Source of the DNA: Synaphobranchus kaupii
Lineage: Eukaryota; Chordata; Actinopteri; Anguilliformes; Synaphobranchidae
NCBI GenBank assembly: GCA_029718625.1
Contig: CM056379.1
Coordinates: 63,081,626 to 63,145,625 of the forward strand
Reading direction: 5' to 3'
DNA length: 64,000 nucleotides
The position numbers and the translations under genes were made by a program. Positions 1 to 10,721 of this stretch are shown one piece after another. The notes under the pieces were generated by a model that was given only the letters and a program-made list of their open reading frames with translations, searched no databases and had not been told where the DNA came from. Numbering within the stretch: position 1 is the first letter of the stretch; every line of letters starts with the position of its first letter.

Positions 1-170
1 TCAGCTGATGTGTGGTGAGCATTCTGGCGCAAAATGGCTGCTGCTGCATCACCCAGGTGGGTGCTATACATTGGTGGTGGTAGAGGCGAGTTTCCCCCTC
101 ATCACTGTAAGCGCTTTGAGTATTGAGAAAGGCGCTATATATAGGCGGTATTATTATCGTGTTCTCCGGG
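1..170 (+). repeat. Dispersed teleost repeat, SINE/LINE-tail-like
   Basis: The stretch has the wording of a common fish dispersed repeat: 'gtagaggcgagtttccccc' followed by 'aaggcgctatatata'. A short open frame over it shows no protein-family similarity and is taken as chance. The left edge lies outside the window, so length and class are uncertain. Confidence 0.45.
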
Positions 171-214
171 CCAAAGAGGAAAAGGACCATCCCGATTGTT
201 AGCAACGCAAGGTT

Positions 215-870
215 CTAAAGCCAGTGTCTGTCATGTTATGGGGGTGTGATAGTGCCCATGGCATGGGTAGCTTGCACATCTGTGAAGGCACCATTAACGC
301 TGAAGGGTACATATGCATTTTGGACCAACATATGCTGCCATGTAGTCTTTTATAATAATAACATAACACCAACGTCTTTTTCAGGGACGTACCCGCTTAT
401 TTCAGCAAGACAATGCCAAAACAGGGCACATTCTGCACGTGTTACAACAGCGTGGCTTCGTAGTCAGAGAGTGCAGGTGCTAGACTGGCCTGCCTGCAGT
501 CCAGACCTGTCTCCCATTGAAAACGTGCGGCGCATTATGATGCACAAAATACGAGCAGCTGAAATCTTATATCAAGCAAGAATGGGAAAAAATTACAACA
601 ATTACTGTCATCAGTTCCCAAAAGATTACTGTTGTTGTTAAAAGGTGTAACTCAGTGGTAAACATGCCCCTGCCCAAACCTTTTTCGGGCGTGCTGCCGG
701 CATCAAATTTACAATGAGCGTATATTTACAAAAAACAAAGCTAAAACTTTAAATATCTTGTCTTTGTACTGTTTTCAATTGAATACAGGTCAAAAAGGAT
801 TTGCAAATCATTGCCTTCTGTTTTTATTTACATTTTATCCACTGTCACAACTTTTTTCTAACTGAGGTTT
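215..870 (+). pseudogene. Tc1/mariner transposase C-terminal remnant and 3' end
   Basis: This is the decayed C-terminal half of a Tc1/mariner-type DDE transposase, the enzyme that cuts and pastes these elements at TA sites. One frame reads a 'QQDNAK' catalytic-Asp motif near 400-420. Another frame reads 'DWPACSPDLSPIENV' near 484-530, the conserved block holding the third catalytic residue. The two motifs are in different frames, so at least one indel lies between them. An extra A/T-rich stretch (350-385) may be an insertion. Downstream (about 640-870) comes a non-coding tail with 'catcaaattta' and 'ttgcaaatcattgc', matching the 3' ends of this kind of element; a second tail copy lies at 2355-2600. 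No start region is visible. It cannot make a functional protein. Confidence 0.75.
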
Positions 871-997
871 GTACTTGACTCGTGTTTTAAGCCTTGCTTT
901 TGGCCCATCAGAAAGTAAAAATGTAAGCATTTGGATCATTTGGAGGTAATTATATCTTTGTGCAGTATACTTTTTCTTTCCACATTTTCCACTTGGT

Positions 998-1002
<5 letters not shown>

Positions 1003-1035
<33 letters not shown>

Positions 1036-1080
1036 TGTATATATATATATATAAAATATATATACAGTATTTCAGATTAC
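1003..1080. repeat. (TA)n microsatellite
   Basis: Long alternating T/A runs, broken once by 'cactg'. Short open frames over this region are low-complexity artefacts. A second short (TA)n run lies at about 1241-1268. Confidence 0.9.
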
Positions 1081-1269
1081 AAAAAAAATATGACAGACAA
1101 AACAAAAAAACGAATAAAAAACTAAGACATGACAAAAAGAAAAATAACACTACAACAATACAACAAAGACTATCGGTCACAAACTATCAACAAGAAAACA
1201 AATAATACATCAACCAAAAACAAGTAAATACATTGTGGGGGATATACATATATATATATATATATATGT

Positions 1270-2290
1270 AAAAAAAATAATTAAAGTGACTTACTGTATA
1301 TAGCACAGTCAATAGCCTTCACTCATAGTCAAGAGTTTCATAAACTGCCCTGTTTTGGATTAAATTTGCCCAATTGGTAAAATAAATATTATGCAATAGT
1401 GCTGACAGTACACAAATGGTAAGAGTCAGGAATTAAGCCCTCAACCTACACTTTTATTAAATTAAAAGTTTTATAAAATGTATACTTGCCAGGATCTAGT
1501 GAATCTGGGGTTAAAAAAAAAAAAAACCTCCCCAACATTGTGTTTTTAATTATTTGACCACAATTCCTGGCTGTTATAAAACAATCCATGAAACATGGTT
1601 TAAAAAAAAATAACACCACACTGCAATATTGGCAGATATATTCATGAATACAAGAGTAGGGTGTGCTTTAAACCTTTTGCAGAAGCCACATTATCTTGAG
1701 TGATTTAAGCAGTTTGCAGTTTACATTGGGGTTTTTGCCTTGCTTGAAGGTACAACTGTGGGGGCCAACACAGGATTGTTAGGTGTACGCATTTTAAAGC
1801 ACAACTGAACATTGGGTTGTGTAGTTAACTGGCCATGATATGAGTCCAAATGGTGGCAAAATATGTTCGTTAGTTGCTCTGTCCTCCCCTGGGGTGATAA
1901 TCCAGAATAGAGTATTTGTCGCTCTCCATTCACTTCTATAGGGCAGCTAAAAAGTCTCCAAATGACACTTCTAGCACGTATACGAACGCGAACAAAGCGG
2001 ATTCTGTCAATATAAATAACCAGTCCTTGTACGTATTTTTTTTTGTGTAATTTAAATTATTTATAAAAGTACTATTTTCTTCAGTGTTGTTAGCAACCAA
2101 CAGAAAAGACTAGCAACATGTCGGTAGGTTGGTTTGATTACCATAGATGTATACTACCAGGAACGCTTGCTTCTGTGGAAATTTGGACCAGATTTCGGCG
2201 TATTAACGCTGTTTCTGGCGCAAGAATTACCTACTGGATCTACGTTCCAAATAAAATACAAAAAAGCCAGGAAAGAGGAGCTAATGCCTC
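1270..2290. other. No gene recognised
   Basis: A/T-rich sequence with short homopolymers and small chance open frames on both strands. I see no protein-family motif, RNA gene or clear repeat boundary here. Confidence 0.5.
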
Positions 2291-2291
2291 G

Positions 2292-2350
2292 AGAGGTTAT
2301 AGTATCGCTTGTAAGAGTACCTGAAAATAAGATATCCAGAGTCTTTTGAT
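2292..2350 (-). repeat. Short repeat shared with 30827-30880
   Basis: Read on the minus strand this contains 'caaaagactctggatatctt' followed by a run ending in 'acaagcgatactataac'. The plus strand at 30827-30880 has the same block with few changes. Both translate to a similar short peptide (QKTLDILFSG then LTSDTITS), which reflects DNA identity rather than a demonstrated gene. Both copies lie near Tc1-type sequence, so it is probably part of a Tc1-related repeat. Confidence 0.7.
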
Positions 2351-2354
2351 ATCC

Positions 2355-2600
2355 TTTTATACCCATTCACGATAGCATCACCTGTTTACCTGTGAAATGT
2401 TCCTAAAAGGTATTTTTTGAACTTCACAGTATTTATTTTTCCCCTGTCCCAACTTTTTTGGAATGTGTCGCAGGCATCAAATTCGGAATTAGCGTATATT
2501 TACAAAAATCAATAAAGTTGATAAGGTAAAACATTAAATCTTTTCTTTGTACTGTTTTCAATGTTACCACTGGTCTTGTTACATGGATGTAATACTTTGC
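2355..2600 (+). repeat. Tc1/mariner-type 3' end fragment, second copy
   Basis: Contains 'cccctgtcccaactttttt', 'gcaggcatcaaattc' and 'ttctttgtactgttttcaat', in the same order as the tail of the remnant at about 640-870. No transposase coding remains. Confidence 0.7.
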
Positions 2601-3160
2601 CCAAATTTGAAGATTACAAAACTGTCCGGATTTAATGATTCAACTTCTGTTGTTGTTAAAAACAGGAGCAAATGTCTCTTTTTGTAGTTCCAAGCAGAAT
2701 TATGTCCTTACATATGTATGTTTGGTGTCTTTAAAAGGAGGCTAAAACCATCAATCTTTTGATAATAATACCATGGTGGTTTTCATATCATATTAATATT
2801 TTATATTTCATAATAATTATTACATTAAATCCATGAAATATTTGAAATGTAGGTTAACTGAGGGTTTTTTTTTTTTTTTTGAAATGTGTTTCAGATATTT
2901 TTTTGTTTTTCTCCCAATTTGGGAGCAATTCTACCCTTTGCTATCTATTTCGCTGTCACACTCACTTGAGAATTCGCCGCTACACAACCCCATCAGGTAG
3001 TAAGAAGGAGGGCGCCACATCCTCTTCAGGGTGCGACTCCTCAAGCTCCTGACCACGGCTTTGTCCGAATCGGCACCCTTCCATATTATTAACCCCTTGG
3101 CGCAGATGGCAAATTTCACCTATTTAGGGGGTGCTCTGTTTAAGGCTTCATAACTCCAGG
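2601..3160. other. No gene recognised
   Basis: A/T-rich sequence with a T-run near 2865. A small minus-strand frame at 2931-3119 has no recognisable motif. Confidence 0.5.
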
Positions 3161-3162
3161 GG

Positions 3163-3325
3163 CCGTATCTTACACTCGGCGCTAACCCAAACGCAAGTGT
3201 CTTTGCTATCTTACACCCGGCACTGGGCTCATTATAACGCCTAGGGCTCACGTCGTTTAAATGCCATGTATTCTTGCGCCGATTACAAGTGAACTGGGCG
3301 TGTTGGTCTTAAGATGAGGAGTGAC
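3163..3325. repeat. Dispersed repeat with GGGGCCGTATC end
   Basis: The wording 'ggggccgtatcttacact' followed by repeated 'cggcgctaa'/'cggcactgg' blocks is typical of a dispersed fish DNA-transposon end. A related end in the opposite orientation occurs at about 15925-15955. No partner end is evident nearby, so this is called a fragment. Confidence 0.45.
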
Positions 3326-3859
3326 CAGGATAATTTTTGGTTACACAGGGGCGCGCACAAGCATGACTAAAGAAAATCTAGATTACAATGTGAAATATTA
3401 TTGTGTAGGCTATATCAAAAAATGCATACTAATAAAAGGGTCCATAGGTCAAATACCACATACCTGTCCCTCAGCGAAAGGAAATGTTGCATTAAATTGC
3501 TTTCAGCCCACTCCATCAAACAATGTTATAGGATTATGGCTTTCCATTTGCTGATAACATATCAAGCCGAATGCGTGAATTGTCAATGATGGAAAACTCG
3601 CGCACTGCAATAGACGGACATTTGAGTTCTGAAAATGCACTTCAGGCCTCTCTAGGCCTGCAGCCTGTAAGCAAATAGAATGGTTTTGACTGAAAAAAGT
3701 TCAAAACCTTGTCCAGTGAATATTGCATTTATTGTTTTTCAAATAGCCTAGGCTACAGCAGATTCGCTGTGCATAAGGTTTTTTCAATAGCATACGGTTA
3801 AAAAACGGAGATAAATGTCAACATGTTAACTGAATTTGAACCGTATTCTTCGTCCTTCA
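3326..3859. other. No gene recognised
   Basis: Short overlapping frames at 3321-3589 show no conserved motif. Nothing else is recognised up to the Tc1 element that starts at 3862. Confidence 0.45.
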
Positions 3860-5225
3860 TACACTGCGTTCCAAATTATTATGCAAATGATATTTTTCTC
3901 AGATTTTCCTAAATAGTCAATGCAAATGACAGTCAGTATAATTTTCAAGTCATCAACCGTTAAGAGGTTGAACAAACCTCAAATTTTATTGAACAAACCT
4001 CCCAATGATAACAGTATTTTTTTCAAAAATAAAAAACTCAAAATGCACTGTTCCAAATTATTTATGCACAACAATTATTATGCACAATTATTATGCACAA
4101 CAGAGTTTCAAAACATTTTATAGGTTGTAAAGAACTAAAAATGGTCATTTGTTGAATTTTCAGCATTAGGAGGTCATATTTACTGAAATCAAAAGCTATT
4201 TCAATCAAAAACATCTTAACAGGCCAAGTTACATGTTAACATAGGACCCCTTTTTTGATATCACCTTCACAATTCTTGCATCCATTGAACTTGTGAGTTC
4301 TTGGAGAGTTTCTGCTTGAATATCTTTGCAGGATGTCAGAATAGCCTCCCAGAGCTGCTGTTTTGATGTGAACTGCCTCCCAACCTCATAGATCTTTTGC
4401 TTGAGGATGCTTCAAAGGTTCTCAATAGGGTTGAGGTCAGGGGAAGATGGGGGCCACACCATGAGTTTCTCTCCTTTTATGCTCATAGCAGCCAATGACA
4501 CAGAGGTATTCTTTGCAGCATGAGATGGTGCATTGTGCAGCATGAAGATGATTTTGCTACGGAAGCCACGCTTCTTCTTTTTGTACCACGGAAGAAAGTG
4601 GTCAGTCAGAAACTCTACATACTTTGCCGAGGTCATTTTCACACCGTCGGGGACCCTAAAGGGGCCTACCAGCTCTCTCCCCATGATTCCGGCCCAAAAC
4701 ATGACTCCGCCACCTCCTTGCTGACGTCGCAGCCTTGTTGGGACATGGTGGCCATTCACCAACCATCCACTACTCCATCCATCTGGACCATCCAGGGTTG
4801 CACGGCACTCATCAGTAAACAAGACTGTTTGAAAATTAGTCTTCATGTATTTCTGAGCCCACTGCAACCGTTTCTGCTTGTGAGCATTGTTTAGGGGTGG
4901 CCGAATAATAGGTTTATGCACAACTGCAAACCTCTGGAGGATCCTACACCTTGAGGTTCGCGGGACTCCAGAGGCACCAGCGGCTTCAAATACCTGTTTG
5001 CTGCTTTGTAATGGCATTTTAGCAGCTGCTCTCCTAATCCGATGAATTTGTCTGGCAGAAACCTTCCTCATTATGCCTTTATCTGCACTAGTGTTGTCAC
5101 GATACCAAAATTTTGACTTCGATACCGATACCAGGTTTAGTATCATGATACTCGATACTGAAACGGTACTTGAAACTGAAACGATACTGATTCGATACTC
5201 TGTACCTCTACTGAAATGACCTTAA

Positions 5226-5410
5226 CCCTATTTACTTTGGCCCTTCAGAGGCAATTTCCTCCTGGTTTCTACTAGTTTTATTTAAATGTCAATATCTAAA
5301 AAAATATTCCCTGCACATCCATGGTTTTAAGTTCGAACTGAAGAAGAAGCTGTATCATTCAGAAATTTGCTACAGAATACATTTATTTCAGAATAGTCAC
5401 ATACAGTATA
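5226..5410 (+). repeat. piggyBac-like terminal fragment inside the hAT
   Basis: Begins TTAACCCTATTTACTTTGG. Over about 150 bp it matches the reverse complement of 7860-7972, including 'ctgcacatccatgg' and 'cattcagaaat'. Related wording is at the left end of the element at 21469. TTAA is the piggyBac target, but the other end of this fragment is not seen. Confidence 0.6.
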
Positions 5411-5810
5411 TATATAATAACCATAACATACGTTGCCTAATGTATTTAAATACGTTTAAAAGGAACGTACGAAAGCGCGTGTGTATTCACACAAGTACAG
5501 CAACGTATTTCAGCCCTAAGTGAGAGGGGTGATCACTGCGGAAATGTCGACTGTACGGGACTTTGGCTAAATATAACAAGATAAACTCTTCAGGGTTCAT
5601 CAGAAAACAGCTGTAGCTGAATATACTGGTAAGTACTTGGTTTCTTAAACATATTTATACGAGAGATTTTGGAGAAAAAAATGAGGTGTCTTCTAAACCG
5701 AAAGTGCATCAGGTAGGCTACTGTATATAGTACAGTAAGCAAGGGGAAACGGCGAATACTCATTTGTACAACGTTTTAAAAAAATATTATTGTTTCTATA
5801 CGTGACATGA

Positions 5811-5935
5811 TAAAATACGACGACAGTCTATCGGGGTTATTTTCAGTGATTATACCATCATTTTTCAAGTCAAACTATCGTTAAATCCTTTACTTTGTGC
5901 TCACCTAAATTCTCCGTGGAAGTAAGGCGTTAGTT
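5811..5935 (+). repeat. Fragment shared with fold-back element at 24.8-25.4 kb
   Basis: 'aaaatacgacgacagtctat' followed by 'cggggttatttt' and 'ataccatcattttt' matches 24995-25110 with few differences. It shows that the two repeats have exchanged or captured the same module. Confidence 0.7.
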
Positions 5936-6573
5936 TAGTAGGTAACGTAAAGTAGCCTATAGCTCTGCCGGCCAAAAACAATATCGCGCGTGTGAAAGAA
6001 TCAGACTCGTAGTATTGTTAGCTAACGTTCACCTTTCATCCTCTCAATCAGTAATGCAGACACATAACAGCAGAGCACACATTTGACCTAAAAGTACCGA
6101 ACGTCGGAAAATTCTAATACCGAACCGTTTTTTTTTTTAAGTATCGAAAAAGTACCGAATTTTCGGTGTACCGTGAAACACTAATCTGCACGAACCCGTC
6201 TGTGCTCTGAATCAGCCACAAATCTCTTCACAGTACGATGATCACGCTTAAGTTTTCGTGAAATATCTAATGTTTTCATACCTTGTCCAAGGTATTGCAC
6301 TATTTGACGCTTTTCGGCAGCAGAGAGATCCTTTTTCTTTCCCATATTGCTTGAAACCTGTGGCCTGCTTAATAATGTGGAACGTCCTTCTTAAGTAGTT
6401 TTCCTTTGATTGGGCTCACCTGGCAAACTAATTATCACAGGTGTCTGAGATTGATTTCAATGATCCAAAGAGCCCTGAGACACAATACCATCCATGAGTT
6501 TAATTGAAAAACCAAAAATTAAATGTTTATGACACTTAAATCCAATGTGCATAATAATTTGGAACACGGTGTA

Positions 6574-7259
6574 TTTTTAAAATGACAGTGACAAGGTTTC
6601 CATACTCTCAGCTTATTAAACCCCCACTGATTTCACCTGTTATTCCATAACTGAACAAAATGATTTTAAAGAGAACAAAGCGTCTAATTAGAAAAAAAGA
6701 AAATTCGCAGCACGTTACACAATTCATTTTAATGCCATTCTCTGCATGTGCGGTTTAACTTCATGCTCGAGCAGGTCTGTTTCCCCTGCTGTAAATCTCA
6801 CTTTTCACGGTCTTCCTGGGAAAGTGGATTGTTTAATAGCATTAGCCTACGCTACGAGTAAAACAGGTTGGTCACATTTCCATAAGCAGGACATTATAAA
6901 ACAAGGGAAAATATTTATTGTGTTTAGTGTCATCATTAAGACAAAATAACGTTATTTGTCTTATTAATCAAAATTAGAATGCAGGTAGCCTAATGAACTT
7001 CGGATGAAGCTTGAACATGAGTTAATTGCTTCATTGCATAATCAAACGAAATTCGTTAAACAAGCAGGCTAATTTGGTGTTTTCTAAGGTGAGATGGAAG
7101 CTATTGGTAGCTTATTCTCAGCTGTTGCAGGTGCTTTTAACGAAACTTAACTGCATATATTTTGTAAACAGCACTGTCAGGAATTACCAGGAACTCATAA
7201 TGGTTAGTCCGAATAATATTGATCATAGGCTACTATTGATCCATATAGCTTGTTATAGA
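6574..7259. other. No gene recognised
   Basis: A/T-rich sequence with only short chance frames (for example 6746-6949 and 7026-7262); no motif supports a gene. Confidence 0.5.
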
Positions 7260-7971
7260 TAAACCTGTTATTCTGCTGGCTTATGGGGCTCTGGTAAATC
7301 TAATTTTGAAGTACAGTGCCATTTTAAATGTAAAGCAGATTGGTTGGATAACATTAGGGTAAGTAATCCTTTTCAGAGAGGTATTTGGGCACTTTTGGGA
7401 ACGCTTTGTAAGAGAATACCCTCATAAACATAAACACAACACGTGTAGGTTAATTTTCTTCACATTCTGTATTACAAAAAATGTTTTAAAAGAAAAATAA
7501 AGTTTTCTGATGATTGACATGCCTAGACAGAAAGATATGCACATGTTTTATATTTGGCGAGGTTTGGAAAGGTTTTCGGACACCTGGGCCCGTTTTGGTA
7601 AAAATACCACTGCATAAGGAAAGCCTGTAGATATCTTTACCAAATTGTGGACAACATATTAGTGCACTAGTATAAACAATTCTGGCTTGCTCCAGTACTT
7701 TGAAGTTCAGATATTCAGTGATAAACTATAAAAACACAAGGCGTTTTGTACTTTTTTTTGTATTCTTATGTGTATTTTGTATAAACTGTATGTGACCACT
7801 TTGACATACATTTATTCTGTTCCACATTTCTGAATGGTACAAGCCTCTTCTTTCATTGAAACTCTCAACCATGGATGTGCAGTGAATAGTTTTTGAGATA
7901 TTGGCACTTAATTGACACTAGTAAAAACTAGATGAAAATTGGGCCAAATGGGCCAAAGTAAATAGGGTTAA
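7260..7971 (-). mobile_element. piggyBac-like element fragment
   Basis: On the minus strand the fragment starts with TTAACCCTATTTACTTTGG at 7972 and continues with 'actagtgtcaattaag' and 'tctcaaaaactattcac'. These resemble the left end of the 21469-24480 element. 'cttatggggctctggt' at about 7282 matches the same element about 630 bp from its end. No transposase sequence is seen and the distal end is missing. Confidence 0.55.
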
Positions 7972-7984
7972 GTATTAAACTAGC

Positions 7985-10351
7985 AGCTTGAACCACTTAA
8001 ACAAGGATTCAGAAAAACACAATCAAGGGAGGTCACAAGGAGGTAGGGAGGGGTGGAGAGAGGTGCAGCTTGAAGAGGTGAGTCTTCAATCTGCGCTTGA
8101 AGGTGGTCAGACTTTCTGTTGTTCTGACCTCCACGGGGAGCTCATTCCACCACCGTGGGGCCAGGACAGACAGACGTCGAGACCGGGTGCTAGTATGCAC
8201 TGGGGGGGGTACCAGTCGTCCTGAGGAGGCGGAACGCAGGGATCTGGTAGGTGTGTAGGGTCTGATGAGCTTTTGGAGGTATGGAGGGGCTGATCCTCGG
8301 ACTGCCTGGAAGGCGAGCACCAATGTTTTGAATTTGATGCGAGCCATCACAGGTAGCCAGTGGAGGTCAATGAGCAGGGGGGGTGACATGGGATTGTCGG
8401 GGGAGGTTGAAGACCAGGCGCGCTGCTGCGTTCTGGATAAGCTGAAGGGGTCTAATGGCCGATGCTGGCAGGCCAGCCAGGAGAGAGTTTGCAGTAGTCC
8501 AGGCGGGACAGCACCATCGCTTGGACCAGGAGTTGGGTTTAGTGGGTGGTGAGGAAGGGACGGATTCTCCTGATGTTGTACAGGAAGAACCTGCACGCCC
8601 GGGTTACCACTGTGATGTTCTCGGAGAGGGACAGCCTGTTGTCCATCACCACTCCGAGGTTCCTGGCACAGGGCGTTGGGGTCAGTGGAGTGTCCCCTAG
8701 GGAAATGGAGAGATTGAGAGGGGGAGAGGTTAGAGCAGGAATGTAGATGAGCTCAGTCTTGCCTGGATTGAGCTTCAGATGGTGGTTGTGCATCCAGCTC
8801 TGGATGTCTCTCAGGAAAGCGGAGATGCGGGCTGACACCTGAGTGTCAGAGGGTGAGAAGGAGAGAAAGAGTTGAGTATCGTCAGCATAGCAGTGGTAAG
8901 AAAGACCATGAGCAGTGATAACAGGGCCAAGGGATTTGGTGTAGGTGGAGAAAAGGAGGGGACCAAGGACTGAGCCCTGGGGGGACTCCTGTGGTAAGGG
9001 GCCGGGGTGCCGATACTCTACCAGCCCAGGCAACCTGGGAGGAGCGCTCCGAGAGGTAGGACTCAATCCAGGCGAGGGCCGAGCCGCCAATCCCCGCTGC
9101 AGACAGGGATGACAGGAGGATGGAGTGATCTACGGTGTCGAAGGCGGCAGAGAGGTCTAGGAGTATTAGCACAGAGGAGACGGAGGCTGTCCGAGCTGCG
9201 TGAAGCATCTCACTGACGGAGAGGAGTGCGGTCTCCGTTGAGTGGCCAGGTCTGAAGCCGGACTGGTGGGGGTCTAGTAGGTTGTTCTGGGTAAGGAAAG
9301 AAGACAGTTGGTTAGAAACAGCACGTTCAATAGTTTTGGAAAGAAAAGGAAGAAGAGATACCGGTCTGTAGTTTTGGATGTTGGAGGGGTCCAGTGTGGG
9401 TTTTTTCAGGATCGGGGTGATGTGGGCTCTCTTGAAGGATGAGGGGAAGCAGCCAGAGGTCAGGGAGGAGTTCACCAGAGGTCACAAACGGGAGGATATC
9501 TGGGGTGATTGCCTGGAGGAGAGATGAAGGGATAGGGTTGAGGGCACAGGTAGTGGGGCAATGGGAGAGTAGGAGGTGGGATACATCGGTATCAGACAGG
9601 GGAGAAAAGGTGGAGAAGCAGGGGGGGACACGGAAGGGGTAGAGAGAGGAGGAGAGTGGAAAACAGTGTCCGTGAGGGGATGGGGAGTGGGGAAACGGGG
9701 GGGGGCATAGAGAGAGGGGCTGAAGGAACTGCGATCTTCTCATCAAAGAAATCTGCAAAGTCGTCTGCAGTGAACGAGGATTGAGGAGCAGGAGGGGATT
9801 TGCTGAGGAGGGAGGAGAAGATGGAGAACAATTGACGGGGGTTAGAACTGTATTTGTGAATTTTAGTGTGATAGTAAGTTACCTTGGCAGCAGTGACTGC
9901 TGTAGAGAACGCTGCTAGGAGAGACTGGTAGGAGGAGAGGTCTGATGCGTCTCTGGATTTCCTCCATATCCTCTCTGCTGCGCGAAGACCGGCCCTGGAG
10001 GTGCGCAGGGCATGGGACATCCACGGGCAGGGAGGAGATGGGCGTGTGGGCCTAGAGACAAGAGGGCAGAGAGTTAAGTGATGTGGAGAGAGCTGTGAGC
10101 AGGGTGTCGGATGCAGAGTCGATGGGGAGTTGAGAGAAGGATTTGAGAGGGGGGAGGGAAGCAGTGACACAGGGAGCAAGAGAGGAGGGTGAGAGGGAGC
10201 AGAGGTTATGGCGGACAGAGACAGTGGGGGTGGGGGGAGGGGGGGGGCGGTGTGAAACAAGAGGAAGAGAGAAAGAAATTAAGTGGTGATCAGAGGTATG
10301 GAGAGGGGTAACTGAGATCAGAGCAGGGGCTGTTCCTCTGGAAGACCAGAG
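7985..10351 (-). mobile_element. L2-clade LINE, 3' part
   Basis: The minus-strand body of an L2-type non-LTR retrotransposon. Its 5' endonuclease portion continues at 15531-15715, beyond an inserted Harbinger element. The 3' end is near 7985, just beyond the end of the RT open frame (8033). Confidence 0.85.
8033..10340 (-). pseudogene. L2-clade LINE polyprotein (endonuclease end, RT, C-term)
   Basis: Read leftward from 10340 the frames give the end of an APE-type endonuclease ('TSDHHLISFSLP'), a Pro-rich linker, then RT. RT motifs include 'ILKKPTLDP', 'NYRPVSLLPFLSKTIERAV', the motif A '[12 protein letters not shown]' and the motif C 'CYADDTQLF'. A C-terminal block ends 'LKTHLFKLHL'. The family copies RNA at a nicked target (target-primed reverse transcription). 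The reading passes through at least three frames (9475-9000, 9090-8540, 8596-8033), so frameshifts have accumulated. The order and the wording put it in L2 rather than Tx1 or RTE. Confidence 0.88.
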
Positions 10352-10721
10352 AAGACCTGTGTTCAGCCCCGACAAAACGTAGCAAAACGTTTATTTAAAC
10401 GGAAACGGTGGTGCGTTGAACACCCTGTTGTGTTACGCAAGCGTTGCAACTATGGAAGCTGAGAAGGCCATTCTTTGCGTTCTTTTCGAAGAATTTTCAG
10501 AGCCTGATGAAATAGGTTTAAATACGTGTTTAATACTCCAAAATAAGCTCAATGTTACAGTCACTACCCTTGCAGTCCAGAATAGCAGAGAGCATCCCAA
10601 TCGAGTGAAGGGTTATGTGGAAACTGTGGTTCCTAAATATTGTGGTCCAACATTTGCCTCGCATTTCAGGATGACAAGGCAAACATTTCAGGTGAGTATT
10701 GGTATTATGACTATTTTAAGC

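Larger units (their letters stand above)
5089..6183. mobile_element. Non-autonomous hAT element
   Basis: The termini are TAGTGTTGTCACG (left) and CCGTGAAACACTA (right), imperfect inverted repeats. They are flanked by a perfect 8-bp duplication, ATCTGCAC (5081-5088 and 6184-6191), which is diagnostic of hAT. The interior (1095 bp) has no transposase. Subterminal runs of 'gataccgatacc' and 'taccgaa' motifs are typical of hAT ends. The interior also holds a piggyBac-like end fragment and a stretch shared with the fold-back element at 24.8-25.4 kb. Confidence 0.93.
4229..6345 (-). pseudogene. Tc1-type transposase, split by hAT insertion
   Basis: The coding frame starts at the ATG complementary to 6343-6345 (MGKKKDLSAAEKRQIVQ), giving the N-terminal helix-turn-helix. 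It runs to 6184, is interrupted by the hAT at 5089-6183, and resumes at 5088. If one copy of the 8-bp duplication is dropped, the two parts join in the same frame. The first catalytic Asp is in 'LFTDE'; the second-Asp motif reads 'LHNAPSH' where family members have DNAPSH, so the Asp is lost or displaced. The third motif is '[11 protein letters not shown]', directly followed by TGA in place of the usual Trp codon (about 4409-4411). The frame would otherwise continue to a stop at 4229-4231. The gene is therefore inactivated by an insertion, a nonsense change and a damaged active site. Confidence 0.9.
3862..6571 (-). mobile_element. Tc1/mariner transposon with nested hAT element
   Basis: The ends are inverted repeats: 'cactgcgttccaaattatta' at the left, and 'ggaacacggtg' after 'gcataataattt' at the right. 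The dinucleotide TA flanks both ends (3860-3861 and 6572-6573), as expected for the superfamily. Length is 2710 bp; removing the nested hAT (1095 bp plus one 8-bp duplication) leaves about 1.6 kb, normal for Tc1. The single gene is on the minus strand. Confidence 0.93.

Noticed and set aside
960..1205. Tyr/Ile-rich frames around 1 kb
   Set aside because: They translate a (TA)n microsatellite.
5226..7972. TTAACCCTATTTACTTTGG and its inverse as two ends of a single piggyBac element
   Set aside because: The span would cross the borders of the hAT and the Tc1, whose own duplications are intact; the two ends are separate fragments of a family.
8265..8700. Plus-strand frames over the L2 region
   Set aside because: They are opposite to the minus-strand RT and carry no motif.
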